Origin: Allorhodopirellula heiligendammensis
Lineage (GTDB): Bacteria > Planctomycetota > Planctomycetia > Pirellulales > Pirellulaceae
Direction of reading: 5' to 3'
Length of the DNA: 64,000 nt
NCBI RefSeq assembly: GCF_007860105.1
Contig: NZ_SJPU01000001.1
Coordinates: forward strand, 124,001-188,000
The notes beneath the pieces are model-generated. The model ran no database searches, was not told where the DNA came from, and worked only from the letters and a program-made list of their open reading frames with translations. Both the position numbers and the translations under genes were made by a program. Below are positions 19,994-28,835 of the stretch, piece after piece (position 1 is the first letter of the stretch; each line of letters opens with the position of its first letter).

Positions 19994-20220
19994 CGTCGGC
20001 CAGGTCGGAAAATGGGGATTCGGTCGGGGGTGGTTTCGAGTCGCTCGAGTCGCGCGCGGAGTGTGGCGATCTCGGCGGCGGATTGGTCGAGGCGACGGTG
20101 GGCGGAGTGATCGATGGTGGGAGGCGTCCGCGTAGCCCAAAAAGAAACGGCGATCGACGTCAAAACGCCGATCGCCGCAACGGTTGTCTGCAGAGCGACC
20201 CAGTTGGCTTCTTTACTCAC
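19990..20220 (-). CDS. Small membrane protein with C-terminal coiled coil
   Basis: 76 residues starting at a GTG that overlaps the upstream stop (GTGAGTAA). One transmembrane helix (VALQTTVAAIGVLTSIAVSF) is followed by a helical charged region (SAAEIATLRARLERLE). The layout resembles phage lysis accessory proteins (holin- or spanin-like), but there is no sequence match I recognise. Overlaps both neighbours. Confidence 0.7.
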   Translation of the reverse strand: MSKEANWVALQTTVAAIGVLTSIAVSFWATRTPPTIDHSAHRRLDQSAAEIATLRARLERLETTPDRIPIFRPGRR

Positions 20221-20458
20221 TCGGGAGCGAATCCGTGTTGTAGCCAAGGCCACGGCCAGCAGCCCGCCACTTGGCGTCGGCCAGGTCGGCCTCCTCTTGC
20301 TGCCTGACGGTCTTCTTGAGTGATCGCCACGACTTGCCGGAGGAGTCTCGAGAAACAACAAACGCAACGCAGCAGAGCAGTAGGGCGCCGAGGGCGAGAA
20401 CAGCGAGCAGGCACAAAACGCCAATGACGAGGCTCGCGATGGTTAGGGGTTCGGGCAT
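20213..20458 (-). CDS. Small membrane protein, holin-like in layout
   Basis: 81 residues with a long N-terminal hydrophobic stretch (residues about 6-36, possibly two short helices) and a charged C-terminal tail of about 45 residues. It sits with another small membrane protein and the peptidase-like lipoprotein, which makes a lysis role plausible. No family recognised. Confidence 0.68.
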   Translation of the reverse strand: MPEPLTIASLVIGVLCLLAVLALGALLLCCVAFVVSRDSSGKSWRSLKKTVRQQEEADLADAKWRAAGRGLGYNTDSLPSE

Positions 20459-20502
20459 TTTGTAAGCCTAAATAGGGTGGAGGGATGGATTGGAGACGAC
20501 GA

Positions 20503-21156
20503 TCAGCCGCGGAGCTTGACGAAGGCGACCAGGCCAACCACGGCGATCAGCAAAAGCCCGCCGAGGCATCCGATCAACACGATGCCACCTACCACAGCAA
20601 TCGCCCACTTGGGCACTGACGGAGTTTGCACATCGATCGTTACCGTGTCGGGGATCAGTCCATCGAGCGGGCGAAAACTCGGCAGCGATGGAAGGCTCGG
20701 CAGAGCCGGCCGTGTCGGACAAGTGCCGCCGGGACAGTCGGCGGTTGCGGAATAACGCAGAGGGCTGTTGTCACGGTCCATTTTCGCGGCGTCCATCAGA
20801 TTTGCTGCCAGGTCGGCGCCGGTGGAGGGGACCGCATTGCCGCTCGCTTTGTAGATCACTCCGCCGTCGGAGCGAGCCAACGCGACGATCGGCAGTGCAG
20901 TGGCGGGCAGCGATCGGGCATAGCGTGCCTGGTAGATTTTCGTTTGTGGTGTCCATTGGTGGACGTGGCACCGAGCCGCGATGCTGGCCACTTTGGAATC
21001 GCTTTGGATCAGCGAAAGCAAACGGGCACCGAGCGGCGAGGGCGTGCTCGCGGTCACTACGATAATCTGATACTTGCCGCCATCCTCGGGCAATTGGGCG
21101 CGGGCGTTGCCGGCCAGGGCGACGATGCAGAGCATCACCGCGATAAAACGCATCAT
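20503..21156 (-). CDS. Secreted thioredoxin-fold-like protein with C-terminal membrane anchor
   Basis: 217 residues. Signal peptide (MMRFIAVMLCIVALAGNARA), then a region resembling a thioredoxin-like fold (YQIIVVTAS..., ALPIVALARSDGGVIYKA) but with TPSPLG where a CxxC would be, so no redox chemistry is expected. A Pro/Ser linker and a C-terminal transmembrane helix (WAIAVVGGIVLIGCLGGLLL) follow. A type I membrane topology is likely. Function unknown. It may be part of cell-surface modification or lysis. Confidence 0.65.
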   Translation of the reverse strand: MMRFIAVMLCIVALAGNARAQLPEDGGKYQIIVVTASTPSPLGARLLSLIQSDSKVASIAARCHVHQWTPQTKIYQARYARSLPATALPIVALARSDGGVIYKASGNAVPSTGADLAANLMDAAKMDRDNSPLRYSATADCPGGTCPTRPALPSLPSLPSFRPLDGLIPDTVTIDVQTPSVPKWAIAVVGGIVLIGCLGGLLLIAVVGLVAFVKLRG

Positions 21157-21202
21157 GGTTGGGCCTCGAGGCGGAAGGAAACGGGGGGTAGCTCGTCGAC
21201 AA

Positions 21203-21916
21203 TCAGCGGACGGCGCTGATCAGTTGCGAACAGTAGAAATTTTGCGACTTCGACAGCCCCGATTTCTCTAGATAGGAAGTCAGGTAGCTGCGTTTCTCCC
21301 CTGCCGATGCCACCTGCCAGCACTGCTCGCAGAGGCATGTCATGGGCGTGTTGTCATCCGCCCACAGTTCGTGCCAATCCTTGCCGACTACTGATTTCGA
21401 GCATCGCGCACAGCGAAACACGCCTTCGCGCAAATCGCTGTTGACGATTTTCGTCGCCGGTCTAACTGGTGGGATGATCGCGGCAGGCTTGGCCACCGGC
21501 GCGGGCTGCACGATACGGCTCGGGCCGATCACCACCTGGGGCTGCGGCTGGTAATTCGGGCACGTGGGGCAGGAGTAGTTCGGCCGGTAGTTCGGACAGC
21601 TCGCACAGTCCGCATCCTTGGTTTGTCGCAACGCCTCTTGATTGACGTCCGCGTTGTCCACGTCTCCAATCTCAAGCGATCCATTGGGGTACACCGGTCG
21701 AGGGCATTGGCCGCCAGGGCAACACGGATTCCCTGGGCCATAGCCTCCAGGGCATTGACCTCCGGGACAATCGAAGCCAGGGCAACCGGTACAATTCGGG
21801 CAGCATTGGCCCGTCGGACAAGTCGTGTTGCAATTGGGGTTGTCGGTGCAACCAGTGGACACAATCAAAAACGTGCACAGCACGCACGCGGCGAGGATGG
21901 TGAGTAAATCACGCAT
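21203..21916 (-). CDS. Cys/Gly/Pro-rich lipoprotein
   Basis: 237 residues from the ATG at 21916. A lipobox (LIVSTGC, Cys at about 23) is followed by a very Cys-rich low-complexity region with repeated CPGGQCP-type units, then CPNYRPNYSCPTCPNYQP repeats, then a folded C-terminal domain with CARC...CLCEQC, a likely zinc-binding pair. Such Cys-rich surface lipoproteins are unusual in phages. The start overlaps the next gene's end. Function unknown. Confidence 0.7.
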   Translation of the reverse strand: MRDLLTILAACVLCTFLIVSTGCTDNPNCNTTCPTGQCCPNCTGCPGFDCPGGQCPGGYGPGNPCCPGGQCPRPVYPNGSLEIGDVDNADVNQEALRQTKDADCASCPNYRPNYSCPTCPNYQPQPQVVIGPSRIVQPAPVAKPAAIIPPVRPATKIVNSDLREGVFRCARCSKSVVGKDWHELWADDNTPMTCLCEQCWQVASAGEKRSYLTSYLEKSGLSKSQNFYCSQLISAVR

Positions 21917-22511
21917 GGGGAACGCTCCTATAAGCGGGGTAGAGTGGTGGGGGGACCGGCGGGTCGAGCAGTGACAAGGCGAAGCCGCCATAGTCAGCCC
22001 ATCGCCTGAGAAACTCGGCACGCTCGACTTTGATGTAACGAGTAGGCCGGTTGTTGTCGTTGAGGAACGCGTATTCACGCCCGTCAACATTTGCGAAACC
22101 CACAAAGGTCACGCAGTGCCGCGTGTAAAACCAGATGATCGCACCGCGGCGGGTACGCGAGCACCAGTCGAGGAACGATTCATCCGCCGAGCGAGTAAAC
22201 ACGTACCGCAGGCCGGCGGCGTCGTGACTCTGCCGAATGCTCGTATCGGTTTCGCCACCGGAATGGTTGCGACGCCACCAATCGGCCATCGCCTCCTTAC
22301 CACGCCACTGCAGTGCGTAGACCGTCGATGCGTTGACGCAGGATCCGGAGCCGTCGGCCGCCGTCCAGTTATAGGGGCGGAGCGACTCAGGGAGGTTAGC
22401 GGCGGGAACCTCGGCTGGCGGAGGTTGGTTTGGAATCAGGATTGGTGCAGCGGATTGGTTACAACCACAGACCAGGCCCAGCAGGGCCAGGATCAGGAAC
22501 AGTTTTTGCAT
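21909..22511 (-). CDS. Lipoprotein with papain/C39-like peptidase features
   Basis: 200 residues. A lipoprotein signal (LALLGLVCGC) precedes a domain with a candidate catalytic Cys (GSGSCVNASTVYALQWRG), His (RHCVTFVGFANV) and Asn/Asp (YAFLNDNN) in the order of papain-fold enzymes. It could be a peptidoglycan- or protein-cleaving enzyme in the lysis region, though planctomycete walls make the target unclear. The tail (PPVPPPLYPAYRS) is Pro-rich. Confidence 0.68.
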   Translation of the reverse strand: MQKLFLILALLGLVCGCNQSAAPILIPNQPPPAEVPAANLPESLRPYNWTAADGSGSCVNASTVYALQWRGKEAMADWWRRNHSGGETDTSIRQSHDAAGLRYVFTRSADESFLDWCSRTRRGAIIWFYTRHCVTFVGFANVDGREYAFLNDNNRPTRYIKVERAEFLRRWADYGGFALSLLDPPVPPPLYPAYRSVPHA

Positions 22512-22697
22512 TTGATGCTCGCGGGGGCAGGCGATTCATTCGGTCGACCCGCGCGAACGTCCGCGGGCCGGGAGAGATTGGGCAGTTGGCCAGCGAAGAG
22601 GCTGTCGGGTCATTTCCGACGCACAAAACGTGAGAAGACGCGGTCGACCGAAGGTGTCACGTGTCAGGGTACAGCAGAGTGCCGTTTTTCCGTGCTT

Positions 22698-23015
22698 TCA
22701 GGCTTCTATGGTCGCGGACCATTTCGGGGCCTCTCGGGGGCACGTCGCAGCTGGGTTAGGGATGCCGAGACGATGCAGCAGCAGGCCAGGGCGGCCGCGG
22801 CTCGTGATGATGCCGCAGCGGTTTCCCTCTCGATGCGGACACGCGGCACAGATTTGGATCCGGTCGGCCTGCCACTCGGTGAGTGTCTGCAGGTCGATGG
22901 TCGGAACCACGCGCTGCCTCGGCACTTTGCTAGAGCGACACGCCGGGCAGTTGCGTTGCTTGTGCCAGGTATTGCACCGAAAACACTGGGCGAGCTCAAA
23001 GGAGGACATATTCAT
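22698..23015 (-). CDS. Small zinc-ribbon protein
   Basis: 105 residues. It carries CFRCNTWHKQRNCPAC and a second cluster CAACPHREGNRC, each suited to bind zinc. Starts at the ATG at 23015 or 23009, overlapping the end of the upstream gene. Such clusters are common in small phage proteins; no function can be assigned. Confidence 0.6.
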   Translation of the reverse strand: MNMSSFELAQCFRCNTWHKQRNCPACRSSKVPRQRVVPTIDLQTLTEWQADRIQICAACPHREGNRCGIITSRGRPGLLLHRLGIPNPAATCPREAPKWSATIEA

Positions 23016-23547
23016 AGGTCATGTCGAACTGGTAGCTCGAAACCAACGAGACGCTGGAATTGTACGACGCGGGGTAGGTCACGTATGGGTTAAGCGTGAC
23101 CGGAGCCGGGAGAGGAAAGAGGGCAACGGCTTCGCCAGGACCATCGCAGCTCGTCGGCTGGTAGACGATCAAGCTATTTGGCGTCGACGAGTTACCCGAA
23201 GCAAAGAACAGATAGATTGTCGTGTTGCCTGTTTCGTAGTCGACCGTCATGTTGGAAAAGTTCTTGCTCGGATGCTGGGAGTTGACCAGATCTCGGGCAA
23301 TCTCTAATCGCTCGATCTCGAAATCCAAGCAATTCACTGGCGAGAACGTGAATTTAGAGAGATACACTCCGTTAAACCCATCGAGCCCCGTGATGGTGTA
23401 CGGGCCAGGCGAGCCGCCGGGGAACGTGTACGAACTGAGCAACCCCGCGATGGTCACCCGCAGGTACAGCTCGCCGTCATAATCTTCACCGCAGGCGCAG
23501 TAGCTCTCGCCATCGCAGCAGCAGCTCGGGGCTAGGTTGTTGCTCAT
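22996..23547 (-). CDS. Phage structural or tail-associated protein, unknown
   Basis: 183 residues from the ATG at 23547 (ATGA overlap with the upstream gene); the frame extends upstream but out of coding character. It begins with a Cys-rich patch (CCCDGESYCACGEDY) and continues as a beta-rich protein. Position after the distal tail genes suggests a tail-tip or appendage component. Confidence 0.6.
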   Translation of the reverse strand: MSNNLAPSCCCDGESYCACGEDYDGELYLRVTIAGLLSSYTFPGGSPGPYTITGLDGFNGVYLSKFTFSPVNCLDFEIERLEIARDLVNSQHPSKNFSNMTVDYETGNTTIYLFFASGNSSTPNSLIVYQPTSCDGPGEAVALFPLPAPVTLNPYVTYPASYNSSVSLVSSYQFDMTYEYVLL

Positions 23548-24317
23548 GTGCCACAGTACGAAACATCGGGGACGATACGGCCGTTGAACAGTCGACACTG
23601 GACGTAGTCCACGCCGGTGATCGCGGGGCCATAGTGAAACACACGCACCTCGCGATCGTAGGGACTCGGCACCGGCGTCGCTTGCCCGCTCGCGGGGCTG
23701 GCCCAGGCGATGATGCACGTACTCGCGACCGGTCCGGACCACGTCCCCGCGGCGATGTCGCCGGAGACCAGGCAGTGACCGCCGTCGTAGCCGTCGATCA
23801 ATACGCGACACGGAGCGTCTGCACCCCCACCGGTTGAACCATCAGGCTTGCCAAGGATGCGCACCGGGCCGAAGTAGCCGCTCTGCAGTTTGCCGTTGTC
23901 GAGCACGCGGGCACGGGTATGTTCGACGTCGATGACGTCGATCGGCATGGTGAGTTGACCGCCGATCCATGCGGGGCCGATCTCGCCGGCGGGGATCTGG
24001 TCGGCTAGGACCGCGATCCGGCTCCGGTGTGCCGGCTTGTACTCCGGATCGGGCAACACGCCGTCAAAGGTCAGTCGCTCGCGGAACTTATCCGACCAGT
24101 CCGTTTCGCTGGGATCGTCCAGCGCGAGTACAGTCAGGGCGTCGTGGTCGTCCTCGGTCGTGTTCAGCACCCAGACGATGTTCGGATCGGTGGCAATGTT
24201 GCGACGAACGACGCGGCCCGTGTTGGCGGTGTAGGCCTGTCCGGCCCGCAGCATCGCGTTGTACTCGAGGGCCGAGGGCGAGAATTCGTCACCGGCCTTG
24301 ACAGGGTGAAACGGCAT
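23544..24317 (-). CDS. Phage tail-region protein, unknown
   Basis: 257 residues, beginning with FHPVKAGDEFSPSALEYN, a start type seen in phage structural proteins of planctomycetes. The body is predicted beta-rich (VRILGKPDGSTGGG, CLVSGDIAAGTW). Overlaps neighbours by 1 and 4 bases. Probably a distal tail or baseplate component. Confidence 0.6.
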   Translation of the reverse strand: MPFHPVKAGDEFSPSALEYNAMLRAGQAYTANTGRVVRRNIATDPNIVWVLNTTEDDHDALTVLALDDPSETDWSDKFRERLTFDGVLPDPEYKPAHRSRIAVLADQIPAGEIGPAWIGGQLTMPIDVIDVEHTRARVLDNGKLQSGYFGPVRILGKPDGSTGGGADAPCRVLIDGYDGGHCLVSGDIAAGTWSGPVASTCIIAWASPASGQATPVPSPYDREVRVFHYGPAITGVDYVQCRLFNGRIVPDVSYCGT

Positions 24318-25228
24318 CAGGATCCAATCACGGGGCCGGAGGTGTCGGGATCATTGACGCCGAGCGTCGCAAAGTTACCCGGCCGATAGACTTTATTGAC
24401 ATACACGCCCGTCGGCACGTCTTTAATGACGCCGCTCACCTTGACTTGCTTCGACGTGACCCATAGGTAATCGTGGCCACCCTTTTCGATGTCCTCGATG
24501 TCGCCAATCGTCAGGCCCGTCAGGTTGGGCGAAACGGCGAACTGAAACGTGATGTCACGCTCGCCAGCGACAACCGTGGCGTCGCTCATGAATTTGAGCG
24601 GCTGTTGTCCGGTGGGCCCCAGGAACAGCACCTCGCCGGGGGCGAACCCCAGGAAACTCGCGATATTCGTGGTGCCGGTGAGGTAGATCAGTGAACGCAG
24701 CCAGGGCAGCGTGATCGTGGCACCTTCGAACGATTGTTGGAGCGTAAATTTAACCTGCGGGATGACAATCTCGACCCCCTTGGGTCGGCCGTCCTCGCCG
24801 ATCTCGATCGCGGTGCCGAAGTCGACGGCCGTCGGCGGAAATCGCTCTTGGGAAAACCCGTACAGCGTCGTCGTGGTCCCGCCGGTACCGTCAAACGCGA
24901 ACGTGCACTCGCCGACCGCTTTCGGCTGGTTTTCGGATTTTTTGTCCTTCGGGTTGACGTACTCGACGCTGGCCTCCCAGATCCCGTTTCCAATCGGGTT
25001 CATGGCGATGCCTTCGGCGATAACCGATTGGCCAATGCCAACCAGGTCGAGCACCGGGGACAGTTCCGCGAGCAGGGCGGCATAGGCGGCGGCCTCATCG
25101 GTCGTGCCGGTGATATACGCCTTGATCGTTTTACCATCACCGCCCTCGGCGGTACTGAGTTTGACGGAGCGCGAATCCCACGACTCAAACGCCTCGACGG
25201 CTCCGGTACTGCTATAGGGGCTGCTCAT
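24317..25228 (-). CDS. Phage tail-region protein downstream of tape measure
   Basis: 303 residues, no recognised domain. The position right after the tape measure (4-base overlap) is where distal tail proteins are encoded. Sequence is soluble, rich in Gly/Thr, without membrane segments. Confidence 0.62.
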   Translation of the reverse strand: MSSPYSSTGAVEAFESWDSRSVKLSTAEGGDGKTIKAYITGTTDEAAAYAALLAELSPVLDLVGIGQSVIAEGIAMNPIGNGIWEASVEYVNPKDKKSENQPKAVGECTFAFDGTGGTTTTLYGFSQERFPPTAVDFGTAIEIGEDGRPKGVEIVIPQVKFTLQQSFEGATITLPWLRSLIYLTGTTNIASFLGFAPGEVLFLGPTGQQPLKFMSDATVVAGERDITFQFAVSPNLTGLTIGDIEDIEKGGHDYLWVTSKQVKVSGVIKDVPTGVYVNKVYRPGNFATLGVNDPDTSGPVIGS

Positions 25229-27957
25229 GCTCCGAACCTCACGGGGTTTTTCTTCCCAGCCGCGTCTGCGATCCGGCGCGTGTTTTCGGCCGTCGCCTTG
25301 GTGGCCTCGGCGGTCTCTTTGGCGAGCGCGTCACGTCCGTTGCCACCACGCCCGAGAGCGAAGCCGTCGAACGTGCCGGCGGTTTTGGTTTGCTTGTCCA
25401 TTTCCGTTCCCGCGTTGGCGGCCGCCAGGCGGGCTTGGTCGAGCAATCGAGCCACGGCCGCGATCTGGGCACCGGCCTCGGCTTCGTTGATCTGGCCACC
25501 GTCGAGGCGTTCACGGATGGTCTGTTGTTGCTCGCGAAACGTGGCCTGGCGTTCCTCTTTCGTGTCGTTGGCCTCGAGAAACCCCTTCTGCAGCTTGTTA
25601 CGACTGCGGCGGAAAGTGGTCTCGTCGATCAGGCCCGCGCGGAGGAGCTCTTGCGAGTTCTCGAGTTCCGTGCGGAACACTTCGAAAGGGCTGCGCAGAG
25701 CCTCCGCGAGCGATGCGGCGTCGGACTTCATGTCGGCGAGCTTGGCGGCAGCGGCCGCTTGCTCTTGGGCAACCTTCAGCGCGGCGAGTTGGGCGGCTGT
25801 GGCGCCCATCAGGGAGAGCTTGTGCCGTTCGGACGCCTCGGCACCGTGGCGAGATGCGTAGGCTTGTTCGTTGAGCGATTGGATTTGATCCTTCACGCTG
25901 TCGTTGACCTTGGCAATCGCTTCCGCTCGGGTGGCCTCCTCTTGTGCGGCCTTGAGAGCGTCGATCTGGGCACTATTGGCACCTTCACGCCGGAACTTAA
26001 TGACCTCGGCGGCGTTTTTTCCGTGGACGGCCGAGTTGCCGGTATCGGCGAGCGAGTCGATCCGGCCGGTAATCGTGTCGGTCAGTTTCTTCGCGTCTTG
26101 GTTCGCTTTGCTCGTGCCTTCTTTCTTGGCGGTGTCCCTGCCCAGCTCGCTATTGAGGCGTTTCAGCTCCGCGCGGGCACTCTTGGCGCGATCTTCGAAG
26201 CTATCGAAGCTCGCGCCGACTCCGCCTGAAAATGCGTCGGCCAGCATTTGCGCGATAGAGGGGCCGCCGGTGAGTGCAGACCAAATCATTTTTGGAATGG
26301 CTGCGAACACCGACCCAAGCGTTGTCAGTACGTTGCCCCAGAATTCCTTGAAGTATTTCCAGTAGTTGGAAAAGTAGTGTGACAAGCCCTTCGCAATGCC
26401 ATCCATTCCGGTAAAGAATGCTGCCTTTACACCTGCCCAGAGGATCTCGGCCGCCTTCGCGTATTGTCCACCAGCCATCGCGGCGGTGAGCCCGCTGAAA
26501 GTTTCTTTAGCAATTGCCCACACCTCCTTGAGGACATTCTTTGCACCCTCCCACGCGGCTGAGACGACGTCCATTTTTGATGCTGCCACGATGAATACCG
26601 CGCTTAACGCAGCAACGTACGCAGCGACCAATGCAATAAGCGGAAGAAAGGGCAGTAGTGGACCTGAAATCGCGGCCCACGCGGAGGTTGCGGCCGCGGC
26701 CACAAATCCCCAGGCAGTTGCCATCCCGCCGAGCCCGTAACCCAAGAGGCTAACACCGGCCGCAATGGCGACAAGTGTTCCACCAACGGTCACCAGCCCT
26801 GCGGCCGTGATGGCAAGTACTTGGGCCACGCCTTGGTTCGCGTTGATAAATTCGGTGAGATCACCGAGCACCTGGGTAAACGCGTCGACAACCTTCGACA
26901 GCCCACCTTCGATGCTCGCGCCGATCGCGTTGGCGACCCCATCAACGGCTGACAGGATGCGTCGGAATGCTCCGCCCAGCCCAGCGTCCATGCTCTTGGC
27001 GGTCGTGTTGGCAGTGCCCTCAGCGGCCTTGAGTTTGGCGGTGAGTTCGTCGAGTGCTGGGCCAGACGTGGCGATAATGTTGGCCGCGTCCATGCCGAGC
27101 AGCCCAAACGCGTCGCTGAGTGCCTTAGATTGCTCCGTGGTGCTCATCAGGGCGGTTGATTCGCCGATCTCGGTTAGGATCTTGGCTAGTGGTTTGAATT
27201 GGCCATCGGCGTCGGTATTGGACACATTGAAGATCTTCTTGAGTTCTTCGCCCGACGATGATGCAATCGACGCGATCCGACGGAGGGCAGTACCGGCGGC
27301 GGATGCTTCGATACCTTTGTCGCCGAGAATGCCGATAAACGCGGCAGTCTCCTCGACACTCATGCCGAGCCGGTGGGCGCTCGTGGCGGCGTAGACCATC
27401 GATTCGCCGATGCCCTCGACGGTCGTGTTGGTGGAGTTGGCTGTTTTGGTCAACACGTCGGCCAGGCGGGTCGCGTCGGATGCCTCGAGCCCGAATTGCT
27501 TGATCGCGTTTTTCATGATTCCAGCGGCGAGGGCGGCATCAGTACCGGTCGCTCGTGAGAGATCGAGCACTGCAAGCGTCATCTTGTTGATTTGCTCTGG
27601 CTTGAAACCGCCCTTGGCGAGTTCCTGCATCAGCAATGCGACCTCTTGCGAGGTGTAGCTGGTGGTTGCACCGAGACGACTCGCGGTGTCGGTCATGCTC
27701 TTTAGATCTTCGGAGGATGCCTGGGCGATCGCACCAACCGCCCGCATCGCGTCGTCGAAGTCCGCGAAAATCTTCGTGGCAAACGCGATCGGAGTACCGA
27801 GGGCAATGCCAGCTCCGGCGAGCTTCACGACGACGTTTTGCAACCCTGCCGAAAACGCTCGCATTTTGGCTTGTGCGTTCTTGAGGCCGGCCGAGAGTTT
27901 GTCGTTGATGCCGAGTTCGACGAAGGCACGCCCGGCGCGAATTCCTGAGGTGCTCAT
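25225..27957 (-). CDS. Tape measure protein
   Basis: 910 residues. The N-terminal part carries the phage-tape-measure core (FDDAMRAVGAIAQASSEDLK, LGATTSYTSQEVALLMQELA). A hydrophobic middle (about residues 375-460: LAITAAGLVTVGGTLVAIAA, LLPFLPLIALVAAYVAALSA) and a long helical, Ala/Glu/Lys-rich C-terminus follow. It sets tail length; 910 residues is typical of a siphovirus tail of roughly 130-140 nm using the usual 1.5 angstrom per residue. Tail chaperone genes lie just upstream, as expected. Confidence 0.92.
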   Translation of the reverse strand: MSTSGIRAGRAFVELGINDKLSAGLKNAQAKMRAFSAGLQNVVVKLAGAGIALGTPIAFATKIFADFDDAMRAVGAIAQASSEDLKSMTDTASRLGATTSYTSQEVALLMQELAKGGFKPEQINKMTLAVLDLSRATGTDAALAAGIMKNAIKQFGLEASDATRLADVLTKTANSTNTTVEGIGESMVYAATSAHRLGMSVEETAAFIGILGDKGIEASAAGTALRRIASIASSSGEELKKIFNVSNTDADGQFKPLAKILTEIGESTALMSTTEQSKALSDAFGLLGMDAANIIATSGPALDELTAKLKAAEGTANTTAKSMDAGLGGAFRRILSAVDGVANAIGASIEGGLSKVVDAFTQVLGDLTEFINANQGVAQVLAITAAGLVTVGGTLVAIAAGVSLLGYGLGGMATAWGFVAAAATSAWAAISGPLLPFLPLIALVAAYVAALSAVFIVAASKMDVVSAAWEGAKNVLKEVWAIAKETFSGLTAAMAGGQYAKAAEILWAGVKAAFFTGMDGIAKGLSHYFSNYWKYFKEFWGNVLTTLGSVFAAIPKMIWSALTGGPSIAQMLADAFSGGVGASFDSFEDRAKSARAELKRLNSELGRDTAKKEGTSKANQDAKKLTDTITGRIDSLADTGNSAVHGKNAAEVIKFRREGANSAQIDALKAAQEEATRAEAIAKVNDSVKDQIQSLNEQAYASRHGAEASERHKLSLMGATAAQLAALKVAQEQAAAAAKLADMKSDAASLAEALRSPFEVFRTELENSQELLRAGLIDETTFRRSRNKLQKGFLEANDTKEERQATFREQQQTIRERLDGGQINEAEAGAQIAAVARLLDQARLAAANAGTEMDKQTKTAGTFDGFALGRGGNGRDALAKETAEATKATAENTRRIADAAGKKNPVRFGA

Positions 27958-27966
27958 GGGGTCGGC

Positions 27967-28494
27967 TTACTTGATCGAGTTGCGGAATAGGTTCGGGAAC
28001 TTGGGGGCCTCTTTTTGCAACGCCGGAAACATGAACGGGCGGGCCTTGTACCGGGCCGCGGTGAGGCGACGCGTTGCGTGGCCGCCACGGTTCTTGCGGC
28101 GTGAGGTGGCGAGGACTTTGCCGGTACCGCCGTGCTCGAGCAGCTGCGGGACGTTGACGCCGTTCTTGCTCTTGAAGAGCACGGGGCCGATGACGACGCT
28201 CTGCGGGCCAGGCTGGTAGCCGAACAGGATCGTGCGAATGTTTTTCGCGCCCTTGGTGTGCATCCGGGGCGGTTGGCCGGGGCGGCTGATCGTGGGATCA
28301 AGACCGCCAACGCGTTGGCCTTTCTTCTTCTTCGATTTGGCTCGTTTGCCGACCGGTCGGATACTCGATCGAGCTGTCCGCCGGACGAAGGCACCGGCGC
28401 GGGAGAGTTCACGCCGGACGGCTCGATCAACCGAGCGTTGCACCCTGGGACGGTCGAAAAACGAGCCCTTGATCTTCCACGTGACAGTGGTCAT
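27967..28494 (-). CDS. Minor tail/neck protein, HK97 gp10-like
   Basis: 175 residues, very basic N-terminal half (QRSVDRAVRRELSRAGAFVR, RAKSKKKKGQR) ending with ARPFMFPALQKEAPKFPNLF, a pattern of HK97-gp10/minor capsid-type proteins. Its position between the chaperone and the tape measure is less usual. The ATG overlaps the stop of the frameshifted chaperone extension. Confidence 0.6.
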   Translation of the reverse strand: MTTVTWKIKGSFFDRPRVQRSVDRAVRRELSRAGAFVRRTARSSIRPVGKRAKSKKKKGQRVGGLDPTISRPGQPPRMHTKGAKNIRTILFGYQPGPQSVVIGPVLFKSKNGVNVPQLLEHGGTGKVLATSRRKNRGGHATRRLTAARYKARPFMFPALQKEAPKFPNLFRNSIK

Positions 28495-28835
28495 TTCATG
28501 CTCCGGGCAATCGCCTCAATCATCGGACGCATGCTGCGGACTTGCTCCCGAGTCATGCCGCGACGTTTCTTGGCTTCGCGGAAGGGGTGAAAATCCGTGA
28601 CTTCGGCGGCCTTGGTTTTCTCGCCTCGGTTGCAGTTGAATTGCAGGGCGAGCATCGCGGAGGTGTGATCCCAGCGGGCGGATTGCCGGGCGCGTGAGAA
28701 TTCGAGCAGCTCGGCGAGTGTTAGCTCGCCGGGATCGATGCCGGCTTCTCCGGCAATGGCCCAGAGCTGGCGATAGCGGCCATCGCCTCGTCGATCGCCC
28801 GGTCGATCGTGCCATCGCTCAGCGCCGTCGCCAGC
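28491..28835 (-). CDS. Tail chaperone extension in the -1 frame (gpGT-like)
   Basis: A reading frame shifted by -1 relative to the chaperone runs on past its stop and ends at 28491, overlapping the next start by 4 bases. It has no ATG, GTG or TTG in the overlap. Its protein reads RYRQLWAIAGEAGIDPGE, then LTLAELLEFSRARQSARWDH and AAEVTDFHPFREAKKRRG, a layout I know from tail assembly proteins (DPxxLTLxEL...W.HT...DF.PF). So it is probably made by ribosomal frameshifting from the upstream gene. Its upstream limit is not defined; I list the overlap from about 28835. No classic slippery heptamer was found. Confidence 0.65.
   Translation of the reverse strand, partial: AGDGAERWHDRPGDRRGDGRYRQLWAIAGEAGIDPGELTLAELLEFSRARQSARWDHTSAMLALQFNCNRGEKTKAAEVTDFHPFREAKKRRGMTREQVRSMRPMIEAIARSMK

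Noticed and set aside
19235..20140. Longer form of the methyltransferase starting at 20140
   Set aside because: The extra part is Arg/Pro-rich and overlaps a membrane-protein gene; the ATGA overlap at 19993 fits better.
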